Shown here piece by piece: positions 22,849 through 30,933 of a stretch of DNA of 39,485 nt; position 1 is the stretch's first letter, and each line of letters begins with the position of its first letter. The notes beneath the pieces were generated by a model. The model made no database searches. It worked only from the letters and a program-made list of their open reading frames with translations, and was not told the DNA's origin. The stretch covers positions 1-39,485 of the forward strand of contig CAMEIT010000018.1 in assembly GCA_945918795.1 (NCBI GenBank), in the 5' to 3' direction. This stretch comes from an uncultured Clostridia bacterium. GTDB taxonomy: Bacteria > Bacillota > Clostridia > HGM11327. The position numbers were made by a program, and so were the translations under genes.

Positions 22849-24450
22849 ATGGCCGAGTACAAAATCATCCCGTATATAGAACCGATATTCCGTTTTTGCT
22901 GTAAACGTTTATCAAATCGCTGTGACGCCGAGGATCTTGCAAGTGAAATCATTTGTCATGTCATTGAAGGAATGAACAAATATCAAATCGAATCGCTTGA
23001 TGCCTGGGTTTGGCGAATTGCTCATAACAGATATGCGCGGTTTATTGACAACAAAAACAGAAATCAAATCATACTGTCCGGGGATGATGAATTGTTTGAG
23101 CTTGCCGATTATACCGAGTTTGACAAAGAATATGACGAACAGGAATATGAAACCGTATTTCGATATTTGCATACGCTTTCTTCCGAATACAAAAATATTT
23201 TTGTTGATTATTACGTAGGCGAATTAAGTATAAAAGATCTTGCAACAAAATATTCTCTCCCCGAAACCACTGTCAAATGGCGATTAAATACAGGTCGTCA
23301 AAAAATCAGAGAAAGGATAGGAGAACATAAAATGGACAAAATCTATAAAAGAATCAATTGGGATACAACAACCTGTAACGGACGCATGGATCCGGATAAA
23401 TATCTCCACTCACAGGTAGCGCGAGCAATTTGCCTTGCGGCATATGAAAAACCTTTAACGATTGAAGAGATAAGCATAAGCACGGGGATTCCGACTATGT
23501 ACATTGAGGACGAGCTGTCGCGCCTTGAATACGGTGACGCCGTTCGTAAGATAAAAAACAAATATGCGACAGATTTTATTATATTTCGTCTTTGCGACAA
23601 AAAACAAACCGAAAATGTGTCGTTGCCGCTTGTGAAATTGATTGCCGATAAAATTGAGGAGACAATATCTGCCGCGAGCGAAAAGATAAAAGATATGGAT
23701 TTTTACGGCAATGATTTCGGCGTTGAAAGGCTTGGTTATTTTATTGCCCCGTATCTGCTTCGCAAGAAAGTAAGAAATATTCAGTATGACCGCCTTGGCT
23801 TGAAGAGAGAAGAATATCCTCCGCGAAAGGACGGCGGATATGGGTGGTATATAGTCGAAGAAACAGACGACGAAAATGAAAGGTATCCCGATTTAATGTC
23901 AGGATGCAATATTGCATGGAATACTTCAATAAAAACCGGAAAAAAGATTTATATATATTACTATTGGATAAACAAATATTTTGACAACGGCATTTATAAT
24001 AACACGGGAACACGTTGGCTGTGCGATAACTTGATTCCGCAAAGCAGTAAAGATACAACAATATCGAAGGACAGACTGTCCGATGAAGCAGCCGCCGAGC
24101 TTATAAGATCAAATCTTATCGTAAAAAATAACGATGACTACAAAATCAATTTCGCGTGCTTTACAGATGAACAGTTCAGAGCTTTTGCCGCATTGTTTGA
24201 CATAAGCGATAATAAAATCGACAACATGATTGCAGATTGGATTATTGCCGTTCGCAATCAATTTGAAAAGTTTGTTCCCGCAAGACTTCACGATCAAATT
24301 AATCAATGGATAACGGGATACACAAATCAGATTACGGGATATGTTGTTGATGAGCTTATAGAGCGAGGCTTTTTGCGAAAGCCGGACGAATACAAGCCTT
24401 TGACAGACGATGTGTTTTATATTGAGGGAAATGACGATATTGAAGGATAA
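22849..24450 (+). CDS. ECF-type sigma factor with a 370-residue C-terminal extension
   Basis: This 533-residue protein begins as an ECF sigma-70 factor. Region 2 spans about residues 8-75, with the -10-binding stretch DAEDLASEIICHVIEGM and SLDAWVWRIAHNRYARFID. Region 4 spans about 108-158, with ELSIKDLATKYSLPETTVKW. ECF factors usually end near residue 190. Here the frame continues with a probable winged helix (about 187-235: KPLTIEEISISTGIPTMYIE) and a further 300 residues of unrecognised alpha/beta character. The extension is cytoplasmic in composition, with no membrane segment, and no anti-sigma gene is adjacent. A built-in sensory or regulatory domain is likely. ATG 22849 follows GAGGAG. 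A strong terminator follows. Confidence 0.75.
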   Translation: MAEYKIIPYIEPIFRFCCKRLSNRCDAEDLASEIICHVIEGMNKYQIESLDAWVWRIAHNRYARFIDNKNRNQIILSGDDELFELADYTEFDKEYDEQEYETVFRYLHTLSSEYKNIFVDYYVGELSIKDLATKYSLPETTVKWRLNTGRQKIRERIGEHKMDKIYKRINWDTTTCNGRMDPDKYLHSQVARAICLAAYEKPLTIEEISISTGIPTMYIEDELSRLEYGDAVRKIKNKYATDFIIFRLCDKKQTENVSLPLVKLIADKIEETISAASEKIKDMDFYGNDFGVERLGYFIAPYLLRKKVRNIQYDRLGLKREEYPPRKDGGYGWYIVEETDDENERYPDLMSGCNIAWNTSIKTGKKIYIYYYWINKYFDNGIYNNTGTRWLCDNLIPQSSKDTTISKDRLSDEAAAELIRSNLIVKNNDDYKINFACFTDEQFRAFAALFDISDNKIDNMIADWIIAVRNQFEKFVPARLHDQINQWITGYTNQITGYVVDELIERGFLRKPDEYKPLTDDVFYIEGNDDIEG

Positions 24451-24460
24451 ATAATTATGT

Positions 24461-24505
24461 GCCGCCCGAAGCAGGTTTTTCAAGCCTTGCCGGGGCGGCT
24501 TTTTT
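24461..24505 (+). terminator. Terminator after the sigma factor gene
   Basis: GCCGCCC (24461-24467) pairs with GGGCGGC (24493-24499), followed by six T. The loop can pair further (GCAGG with CCTTGC). Confidence 0.85.
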
Positions 24506-24521
24506 GCGTTGTAAGTATTTA

Positions 24522-24550
24522 TTGCTTTTTTGCGTATGATATGATATAAT
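24522..24550 (+). promoter_or_regulatory. Promoter of the nudF gene cluster
   Basis: TTGCTT (24522-24527), 17-base spacer, TATAAT (24545-24550) with an upstream TG making an extended -10. It lies just past the sigma factor terminator. Confidence 0.65.
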
Positions 24551-24633
24551 TAAATTGTAATTATTGATTTTCAAGGAAGATTTGAGTTAAAATCAATTTG
24601 GAATTGCTGCTTCAAGGAAAGGATTGATGATTT

Positions 24634-25164
24634 ATGGAGCTTATTGAAAAAACTGTTACGAAAGAGACTATTTACTCGGGCAAGATTATAGATGTCGAGC
24701 TGCAGAATGTGCTTCTTCCTGACGGCAGAAAATCAAAAAGAGAAATTGTGCGCCATTCACAGGCTGTGGCGGTGCTGGCTGTTGACGAAAATGAAAACGT
24801 GTATCTTGTTGAGCAGTTCAGAAAGCCTATTGATTCCCTGATTCTCGAGATACCGGCAGGGCATATCGAGGAGGGAGAAGACCCCGAGTATACTGCTGTG
24901 AGGGAATTGAGAGAAGAAACGGGCATGGTAGCAGGCGAGATGCGTCTTTTGAATAAATACTATACCTCTCCCGGCTTTACGGATGAAATGATATATTTCT
25001 TCCTTGCAGGGAAATTGACGCAGTCGTCTCAGTCTCTTGACAGAGATGAATTTATAAACGTAAAAAAGATTCCGTTTGATGATTTCCTTAAAATGGTAAA
25101 GGATAACACCATAACGGACGGCAAAGCGGTTTTGGCGGCATATTTTTACGCTTCTGCAAGATAA
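24634..25164 (+). CDS. nudF: Nudix hydrolase, ADP-ribose pyrophosphatase type
   Basis: This 176-residue protein carries a perfect Nudix box: G76, E82, R90-E91, E94-E95, G97 in GHIEEGEDPEYTAVREL then REETG. The surrounding sequence (VYLVEQFRKPIDSLILEIPAG) is that of ADP-ribose pyrophosphatases, which split ADP-ribose to AMP and ribose-5-phosphate with Mg2+. Its location before a membrane protein and deoB mirrors the nudF-spoIIM-xerD-deoB order seen in Firmicutes, and deoB also handles ribose phosphates. Confidence 0.9.
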   Translation: MELIEKTVTKETIYSGKIIDVELQNVLLPDGRKSKREIVRHSQAVAVLAVDENENVYLVEQFRKPIDSLILEIPAGHIEEGEDPEYTAVRELREETGMVAGEMRLLNKYYTSPGFTDEMIYFFLAGKLTQSSQSLDRDEFINVKKIPFDDFLKMVKDNTITDGKAVLAAYFYASAR

Positions 25165-25231
25165 TATCTGCGGCACATAAAAATAAAAACTTCGGCATAT
25201 TGTTTAATACAAACATATTGCGGAGTTTTTG

Positions 25232-25792
25232 ATGAAAGCTGTTTTACTGTACAGATATTTTTATAAAAGCAGGTACTATTATGCGGCGGTGCTGTTTATT
25301 TATATAGCCGCGCTGTCGTGCGGAATATCCTGTGCCGGGGCGCTCGCCGACAAAGCGCAGATTTATTCGTATACGGCATGGAGTCTTGTGCTTAAAACTG
25401 CCGTACCTCTTGTTGCAATAGGCTTTGGCGGCTTGTTTTTTGCAGGGAGCGTACTGATAGTATCGGCAGTGTGTTATTCGGCTTATACGTGCGGATTTAT
25501 AATCGGCACGCAGTTTGCGGTATCGTTTTGGAGCGGCATTGCGTATGTGTTTTTCTCGGCATTGCCTTTGGGAATAGTATATATGTGCCTGACGTCTTTT
25601 GCTTCGGTAACAGCACTGCAATGCAATGCGGCAAGGTACAAAATACGCAGAAAGGGACTTCAGCGTCCCATGACGAACTACGAAATAAGGCAGTACATAG
25701 GCAAAATAATGATAACATTCGGTGCGGATATTGTAATGATTCTGCTTGAATACTATGTTTTTGCCGCGGCGTATGTCAATCTGCTTGTGTGA
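25232..25792 (+). CDS. Polytopic membrane protein in the spoIIM position (divergent SpoIIM candidate)
   Basis: This 186-residue membrane protein has four to five hydrophobic segments. Between nudF and deoB, Firmicutes usually carry spoIIM, whose product helps forespore engulfment as part of the SpoIIDMP complex. Size, membrane content and position agree with SpoIIM, and glycines in GFGGLFFAGSVLI and CGFIIGTQFAVSFWSG recall that family. However, I cannot identify a firm SpoIIM motif, so this is a positional guess. ATG 25232 is 6 bases after CGGAG; the preceding TTG at 25229 is less likely. xerD, often between spoIIM and deoB, is absent. Confidence 0.5.
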   Translation: MKAVLLYRYFYKSRYYYAAVLFIYIAALSCGISCAGALADKAQIYSYTAWSLVLKTAVPLVAIGFGGLFFAGSVLIVSAVCYSAYTCGFIIGTQFAVSFWSGIAYVFFSALPLGIVYMCLTSFASVTALQCNAARYKIRRKGLQRPMTNYEIRQYIGKIMITFGADIVMILLEYYVFAAAYVNLLV

Positions 25793-25852
25793 TATTTGGC
25801 GCATAAATTACAGCCCGAAAATAATTTTACAAACAAAAGGCATAATAAATAT

Positions 25853-27016
25853 ATGTTTAAGAGCGTTTACATTTTGGTTATGGACAGCGTTGGTGTGGGA
25901 GCACAGCCCGACGCATACAAATTCGGTGATGAAGGAGCCGACACTTTCGGTCATGTTACATACGGGGAAGATTTGCGGAAAATAGATCTGCTTTTGAAGC
26001 TCGGTATGTGCAAATTCACACAAAACGGAAAATCATGCTCTCCGATAGGCGCATGGGGACGGATGAAAGAGCTTTCGGCAGGCAAAGATACTGTTACGGG
26101 GCACTGGGAGCTTATGGGTGTTGTTACGAAAAAGCCTATGCCTGTGTATCCGAACGGATTCCCGGAACACATAATAAAAAGGCTTGAACAGGAAACGGGC
26201 AGAGGCGTAATAGGCAACAAGCCTGCTTCCGGCACTCAAATTATAGCCGAGCTCGGCGAGGAACACTGCAAAACGGGAAGTCTTATAGTTTACACTTCTC
26301 AGGACAGCGTGCTTCAGATTGCCGCTCACGAAGAAGTTGTGCCGCTTGATGAATTATACCGTTCGTGCGAAATAGCAAGAAAGATAATGTCGGGAGACGA
26401 CGCTTGCGGACGAATTATAGCACGTCCTTTTGTGGGACAGGCGCCGAATTTTACGAGAACATCGAACAGAAGAGATTTTTCTCTGAAACCACCGCAAAAA
26501 ACGCTTCTTGATATGCTTTTTGAAAACGGCATCAAAACTACCGCCGTCGGAAAAATAGATGACATCTTTTGCTCTCAGGGAATTTCGGATGCAATACATT
26601 CGCACGGAAATGCGGAATGCCTCGATACCGTGATGTCGCTTTTGAAGCAAAAGCGCGAGGGACTTGTATTTGTCAATCTCGTTGATTTTGATATGCTTTA
26701 CGGGCACAGAAACGATAAAGAGGGATATTTTCAGGCACTTGCATATTTTAACGATCGTTTGAAAGAAATCATCGCAAATACAGACGATGAAACCTGCCTG
26801 ATTATAACGGCGGATCATGGTTGCGACCCGACAGATGCAAGCACAGATCATTCAAGGGAATATGTGCCTGTGCTTGTTTATGCAAATAATATTAAGCCTG
26901 CAAGGCTCTGCACACGAAACGGCTTTTCGGATCTGGCGGCAACTGTGGCGGATTTACTCGGCGTTAAGTGCGATATACGGGGCAAAAGCTTTGCGGAGCG
27001 CATAAAAACGAATTAA
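25853..27016 (+). CDS. deoB: Phosphopentomutase
   Basis: DeoB interconverts (deoxy)ribose-1-phosphate and -5-phosphate in nucleoside breakdown and salvage. The 387-residue length is standard. The alkaline-phosphatase fold motifs are present: the metal-binding MDSVGVG (residues 10-16, D11), the phosphothreonine loop KDTVTGHWELMG, the later HGNAE and DFDMLYGHRNDK, and the metal-binding ITADHGCDPT. The frame is open back to 25796, but ATG 25853 matches the family N-terminus (MFKSVYILVMD). The ribosome-binding site is weak (AAAAGG, 12 bases away). Confidence 0.95.
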   Translation: MFKSVYILVMDSVGVGAQPDAYKFGDEGADTFGHVTYGEDLRKIDLLLKLGMCKFTQNGKSCSPIGAWGRMKELSAGKDTVTGHWELMGVVTKKPMPVYPNGFPEHIIKRLEQETGRGVIGNKPASGTQIIAELGEEHCKTGSLIVYTSQDSVLQIAAHEEVVPLDELYRSCEIARKIMSGDDACGRIIARPFVGQAPNFTRTSNRRDFSLKPPQKTLLDMLFENGIKTTAVGKIDDIFCSQGISDAIHSHGNAECLDTVMSLLKQKREGLVFVNLVDFDMLYGHRNDKEGYFQALAYFNDRLKEIIANTDDETCLIITADHGCDPTDASTDHSREYVPVLVYANNIKPARLCTRNGFSDLAATVADLLGVKCDIRGKSFAERIKTN

Positions 27017-27072
27017 TTTGCTTGAAATTAAAACAAATTTAATATTGGGCATATAATAATAGCAAAAACATC

Positions 27073-27101
27073 TTGAAATATTTTTGATTATGTAATAAAA
27101 T
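27073..27101 (+). promoter_or_regulatory. Promoter of the small membrane protein gene after deoB
   Basis: TTGAAA (27073-27078), 17-base spacer, TAAAAT (27096-27101), 29 bases before the TTG start. Confidence 0.65.
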
Positions 27102-27130
27102 ATAGTAAAACACAATCAAGGAGAATTATA

Positions 27131-27646
27131 TTGGCTGTTGTAAGACTGTTGAAGTTTTTTCTTAAATATTTATATATAATACTGATAGTGGGAGCGATTT
27201 GTATATTTGCCGGTTTTTTCGCATATGATAACGCTTATATCAATATCGTCGTAAGAGACGGAATGAGCGCGAGAGCGGAATGTATACTCGGCGATTACGA
27301 CGAGGAAACGACAATATATAAATTGAATTCTCTATTCAGTACAAATTATGTCTACAATGTCTACGAAAATGATGCTGAGGCATTTGAAAATTATAAGTCT
27401 CTCAATTACCGTTACAGCATCAAGGTCGGAATAGCGTGGGTGTGGCCGTGGAGTAAGGAGTGCGATATAGTAGTCGAAGAAAGAGTTGTTGACCTTACGC
27501 TTAAATATATAGGCACCGAGGACGAGGATAAGGACAATATTCCCGAGTGGACAGACGGCAAATACAAAATAAGCTGCGTGAAGAAAAACGGCGTTTGGAA
27601 GATAGACGGAATCGAGTATGACGGACCTCTTGACCCGTTGGAATAA
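27131..27646 (+). CDS. Membrane-anchored protein of unknown function
   Basis: This 171-residue protein has one N-terminal membrane segment (residues 9-30, FLKYLYIILIVGAICIFAGF) and an extracytoplasmic domain rich in acidic and aromatic residues. The domain contains AWVWPWSKECDIVVEERVVD, and ends with KYKISCVKKNGVWKIDGIEY, which resembles the last strands of an NTF2-like or DUF4878-type fold. I do not assign a family. The start is TTG 27131, 7 bases after AAGGAG. The metallophosphatase-like gene follows after 89 bases. Confidence 0.6.
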   Translation: MAVVRLLKFFLKYLYIILIVGAICIFAGFFAYDNAYINIVVRDGMSARAECILGDYDEETTIYKLNSLFSTNYVYNVYENDAEAFENYKSLNYRYSIKVGIAWVWPWSKECDIVVEERVVDLTLKYIGTEDEDKDNIPEWTDGKYKISCVKKNGVWKIDGIEYDGPLDPLE

Positions 27647-27735
27647 ATATTCGGGGGACTTTACTTAGCAATATTAAGCATCATTTGCATGATATTTGCT
27701 TTGTCGCGCGGCAATCGGAAAGGAAGTTAATAAAT

Positions 27736-28443
27736 ATGGTATACGCAATCGGCAATTTGCATGGTTGTTATGATAAATGGCAGCATATGCTCAAGGAAAT
27801 TAAATTTTCCGACAGCGATGATATGTATGTTCTGGGAGATACGGTCGATTATTCGGATGAATCTATGCCGCTTCTTTTTGATATGATGGAAAGGCATAAT
27901 GTTTACCCGATAATGGGCGAACGCGAATACAAATTCTTATCTTTCGTAAAGAATTTTCCTACCAAAAAAGGATTGGAGGAATTTGCAAAGTCGCTTTCTC
28001 CGGAGAATGTACCGGAATTTACAAAATGGATAAAGGACGGAGGACGCACGACCTTTGAAGGCTACATGAAGCTTTCGGCGGACGACAAGAATGCCGTTCT
28101 CGATTATCTTGATGAATTTATGCTGTATGACAGCTGCTTTGCGGGTGATAACGAATTCGTATTCACTCACAGCGGAATAAAAAATTTCAACCCCGATAAA
28201 TCTCTTGACGATTACGAGATAGACGATTTTCTCGATGTTGATATTTCTGCCGATACGGCTTATTATAACAATAAATACATGGTGGTGGGGCATAAGCCTA
28301 CGTTTTCAATATCTGCGGAATATGCGGGTAAAATATACAAAAACAAAAAGTTTATCGATATTGATTGCGGATGTTACTATCATACTGCGGGTGGCAGGCT
28401 CGGATGTCTGAGGCTTGATGATTTCAAAGAGTTTTATGTGTAA
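27736..28443 (+). CDS. Calcineurin-like phosphoesterase with altered active-site motifs
   Basis: This 235-residue protein has the layout of the serine/threonine (PPP/ApaH-like) phosphatase family. The three signatures are recognisable but changed: GNLHG (residues 6-10) where GDxHG is usual, so the first metal Asp is Asn; GDTVDYS (34-40) for GDxVDRG, losing the Arg; and GERE (61-64) for GNHE. The later metal histidines appear to be kept: THSGI and VVGHKPTF. Metal binding and catalysis may be weakened, altered or lost. ATG 27736 follows GGAAG and matches the conserved first strand, rather than the upstream in-frame ATG at 27685. Confidence 0.75.
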   Translation: MVYAIGNLHGCYDKWQHMLKEIKFSDSDDMYVLGDTVDYSDESMPLLFDMMERHNVYPIMGEREYKFLSFVKNFPTKKGLEEFAKSLSPENVPEFTKWIKDGGRTTFEGYMKLSADDKNAVLDYLDEFMLYDSCFAGDNEFVFTHSGIKNFNPDKSLDDYEIDDFLDVDISADTAYYNNKYMVVGHKPTFSISAEYAGKIYKNKKFIDIDCGCYYHTAGGRLGCLRLDDFKEFYV

Positions 28444-28494
28444 AAAAATTTACAATTAAAATTCACTGAAATATCTGCAAAAATATTACAGATG

Positions 28495-28503
28495 TGATAT
28501 AAT
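28495..28503 (+). promoter_or_regulatory. Extended -10 promoter of the YegP-family gene
   Basis: TGA-TATAAT is a clear extended -10 element (-10 box 28498-28503). The -35 region (CTGCAA at 28475-28480) is poor. It lies 86 bases before the start. Confidence 0.5.
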
Positions 28504-28589
28504 ATTGGAGAATCCGACTTAAACACTGTTAAAAAATCAAACTATCGCCTGTAACACGGGTGAAAACATAACGAAAGGAATTGAATAAA

Positions 28590-28976
28590 ATGGGAAAGTT
28601 TGTTATTAAGCAGACAAAGACAGGCTACACGTTTAGCCTTAAGGCAGGCAACGGAGAAGTTATTGCAACGGGCGGAGAAGTATTCAATACTCTTACAAGC
28701 TGCAAGAACAGCATTGAGAGCGTTATAAAGAACGCACAGATCGCAAATTTTGAGGATCAGACTGTTGAGGGCTATGCTGAAGAAAAGAATCCTAAGTTTG
28801 AAATGTATGTAGACAAGAAAGGCGAATACCGCTTCCGTCTCAAGGCAAGAAACGGCGAGCAGATAGCTGCAAGCGAAGGCTATACAGCAAAAGCTGGTTG
28901 CAAGAACGGAATTGAAAGCGTTCGTAAGAACGTTGTTGATGCCGTAATCGTTGAACCGGAAGTAGTAGAAGAGTAA
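28590..28976 (+). CDS. YegP/DUF1508 family protein with two repeats
   Basis: This 128-residue protein consists of two tandem DUF1508 units (about residues 1-48 and 61-112). Each has a three-stranded sheet with the motif 'Y-x-F-x-L-K-A-x-N-G-E' (YTFSLKAGNGEVIATGG; YRFRLKARNGEQIAASEGY), followed by a helix with CKNSIESV or CKNGIESV. The family's function is unknown; members are small and abundant. The C-terminal tail is acidic. ATG 28590 follows AAAGGA at 11 bases. It appears monocistronic, with its own promoter and a following stem-loop. Confidence 0.88.
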   Translation: MGKFVIKQTKTGYTFSLKAGNGEVIATGGEVFNTLTSCKNSIESVIKNAQIANFEDQTVEGYAEEKNPKFEMYVDKKGEYRFRLKARNGEQIAASEGYTAKAGCKNGIESVRKNVVDAVIVEPEVVEE

Positions 28977-28997
28977 TTTAACAGTGAAACGAATATT

Positions 28998-29034
28998 GCC
29001 GTACCGTAAAATGCGTGTTTTTTTACGGTGCGGC
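28998..29034 (+). terminator. Stem-loop after the YegP-family gene
   Basis: GCCG-T-ACCGTAAAA (28998-29011) pairs with TTTTACGGT-G-CGGC (29021-29034). The stem is long, but no T-run follows. Confidence 0.6.
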
Positions 29035-29058
29035 TGTATGAAAATTTGTGTTTGAGGA

Positions 29059-29091
29059 GGATATATATTTTTGTATATATCCCTTTTTTTT
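29059..29091 (+). terminator. Second terminator or attenuator upstream of the lipoprotein array
   Basis: GGATATATA (29059-29067) pairs perfectly with TATATATCC (29074-29082), followed by eight T. The lipoprotein start at 29200 is 109 bases further on. The leader between holds a CCGCA-TTC-TGCGG hairpin (29119-29131) and weak AT-rich promoter candidates (TTGTTT at 29132-29137; TATTTA at 29155-29160). Confidence 0.6.
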
Positions 29092-29199
29092 CAATTAAAT
29101 CGGATTTTTAGGTATTTTCCGCATTCTGCGGTTGTTTTTCGAAATATAATTTTATATTTAATATATTTTATTAACCTTATTCAAAGGAGAAACTCAAAA

Positions 29200-30897
29200 A
29201 TGAAAAAATTTTTGCCGATATTTCTGACGTTAATGTTTACACCGCTTTTGGTATCATGTACATCAGCGGTAAATCCTTCTCCTGAAGCGACGCCTGAACC
29301 GATTTTGACATCCGATCTGACTGAATACACAATCGTATATCCTTCAACATATACTCAGTTCAGAATGGATATTGTAACAGAGCTTCAGGACACAATAGAG
29401 CATATAACAGGAAAGAAAATAAATGCAGTTCCGGATTCTCAGCCCAAGGCGGAGCATGAGATAATACTTGCAAGCTCAAAAAGAAAAACGTCGTATGACA
29501 GCGACATAGATGCCTTTGCAAGCAGAATGGATTACATAATAGCCGTTGACGGAGATGATATTGTCCTCGGAGGGCAGAATTATTATTCCGATTTAAGAGC
29601 TGTATACGATTTTATAAACAATTATATCGGCTATGACGATATTAAAGACGCATATTCCGAGCCGACAAAGGCAATCTCCGGAACATACGTGAACATATAT
29701 AAAAAGCCGGACTTTATAATAGAGGCGGCGTGCTGGGCAACGACTTTTGATAAAGCGGAGCATATTAAAGATATAGCCGAGGCAAACTTCAATATGCTGA
29801 TGATACTCCAGAATTTTTACAACATGGAGCAATTCCATGACCTTACAAAATGGTGCGCGAGATACGAAATTGAATTGCTTGTAAACGTTGTGCCTACGAA
29901 TAACGAAATGCGTTGGTGCGAAATGTACAGTGACTGCCCTATAATATACGGCGGTTACGTCTGGGATGAGCCGAGCCTTGAACAGCTTGAATACGTGCAG
30001 GAGCTGTGTGACCAATATGCCGAAGCATATTCACAGTACGGTTGGAAACCGTATATGAATTACGGCGGAATGGTGCCGTATGCTCAGGCAATAAAGGAAT
30101 CTCCATATCTGAAAAATCTGGAGGTGCTGTCGTTTGACTGGTATATTTTCGTAAATAATTCGGAAAATTGGAGCAACGGCAACATTAACGGCGGCGAGGG
30201 AAGCTATTTCCTCGAGGTTTTGCAAACTTATATGGAGACTGCTAAGGAAAATGACATGGAGCTTTGGCAGTACATTCAGGCGTACAGACGTTCGGGAGGT
30301 GCTTTTAATGCAAGCAAGGCTTACAGATGGCAGATGTATATGAGCCTTTGCTTTGACGTAAAAGCGATTCTTTATTTTGAATACGCCAATCAGTTTGAAA
30401 CATTGTCATGGGCTGATAATAACTCGTGGGTTCTCAATAAAGATTTTTCCAAAGGCGACAATTATTATTATGCAAAGGATGCAAATGAGGAAATACTGAA
30501 AATATACGATGTGCTTAAGAATTATGACAATGTAGGAGCATACACATATTATAAGCGTGAGGATCAGTATTATGCCGAGTTTGATGAATATAAGGATTTC
30601 AACGTAATTGAAGATATCAAGGATTTAAATTACGATACGTTTGGCAATTCATCATACCTTGTAGGTTGTTTTGATGAAAAAGAGGGCGACGGTAAAGCAT
30701 TCATATTTATGAACCTTGAAATACCGAATTCGGTTGACTATGAAAAGGATTGGTGTTTCCCTGTAAGCCTGAAAATCAACGGCGATAATGTGACTTTCTA
30801 TAAGGGCGGAGAGCCCATTGAGCTTGAGCCTGACGAAGAAGGATATTATACAATTAAAGTGCCGAACGGCGAGTGTCTGTTTGTGACGGTAGAATGA
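29200..30897 (+). CDS. Lipoprotein, glycoside-hydrolase-like, paralog A1
   Basis: This 565-residue exported lipoprotein has a type II signal peptide with lipobox LLVSC (Cys20). Residues 41-160 form a small domain (YTIVYPSTYTQFRMDIVTEL, SRMDYIIAVDGDDIVLGG, AVYDFINNYIGY) that resembles the N-terminal alpha/beta domain preceding many glycoside-hydrolase barrels. Residues about 170-460 look like a TIM barrel: the motif VWDEPS (255-260) contains a candidate acid, followed by EVLSFDWYIF. A C-terminal beta-sandwich ends in NGECLFVTVE. I cannot assign a GH family. The frame is open back to 29071, but ATG 29200 follows AAAGGAG and starts the signal peptide. It is first of five tandem paralogs and closest to the fifth. 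Confidence 0.75.
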   Translation: MKKFLPIFLTLMFTPLLVSCTSAVNPSPEATPEPILTSDLTEYTIVYPSTYTQFRMDIVTELQDTIEHITGKKINAVPDSQPKAEHEIILASSKRKTSYDSDIDAFASRMDYIIAVDGDDIVLGGQNYYSDLRAVYDFINNYIGYDDIKDAYSEPTKAISGTYVNIYKKPDFIIEAACWATTFDKAEHIKDIAEANFNMLMILQNFYNMEQFHDLTKWCARYEIELLVNVVPTNNEMRWCEMYSDCPIIYGGYVWDEPSLEQLEYVQELCDQYAEAYSQYGWKPYMNYGGMVPYAQAIKESPYLKNLEVLSFDWYIFVNNSENWSNGNINGGEGSYFLEVLQTYMETAKENDMELWQYIQAYRRSGGAFNASKAYRWQMYMSLCFDVKAILYFEYANQFETLSWADNNSWVLNKDFSKGDNYYYAKDANEEILKIYDVLKNYDNVGAYTYYKREDQYYAEFDEYKDFNVIEDIKDLNYDTFGNSSYLVGCFDEKEGDGKAFIFMNLEIPNSVDYEKDWCFPVSLKINGDNVTFYKGGEPIELEPDEEGYYTIKVPNGECLFVTVE

Positions 30898-30933
30898 TTT
30901 AACGGGCGTTAAAAATCTAAAAGGAGCATGGGA

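Noticed and set aside
24551-24633. Riboswitch upstream of nudF
   Set aside because: The leader is short and A/T-rich, with no recognisable conserved aptamer core.
25244-25804. A 186-codon open frame on the minus strand opposite the spoIIM-position gene
   Set aside because: The translation is rich in Arg, His, Cys and Tyr and shows no domain; the plus-strand frame has a good start and membrane segments.
29071-29199. N-terminal extension of lipoprotein A1 from a TTG start at 29071
   Set aside because: That start is inside the terminator hairpin and would hide the signal peptide; ATG 29200 has AAAGGAG and begins a standard lipoprotein signal.
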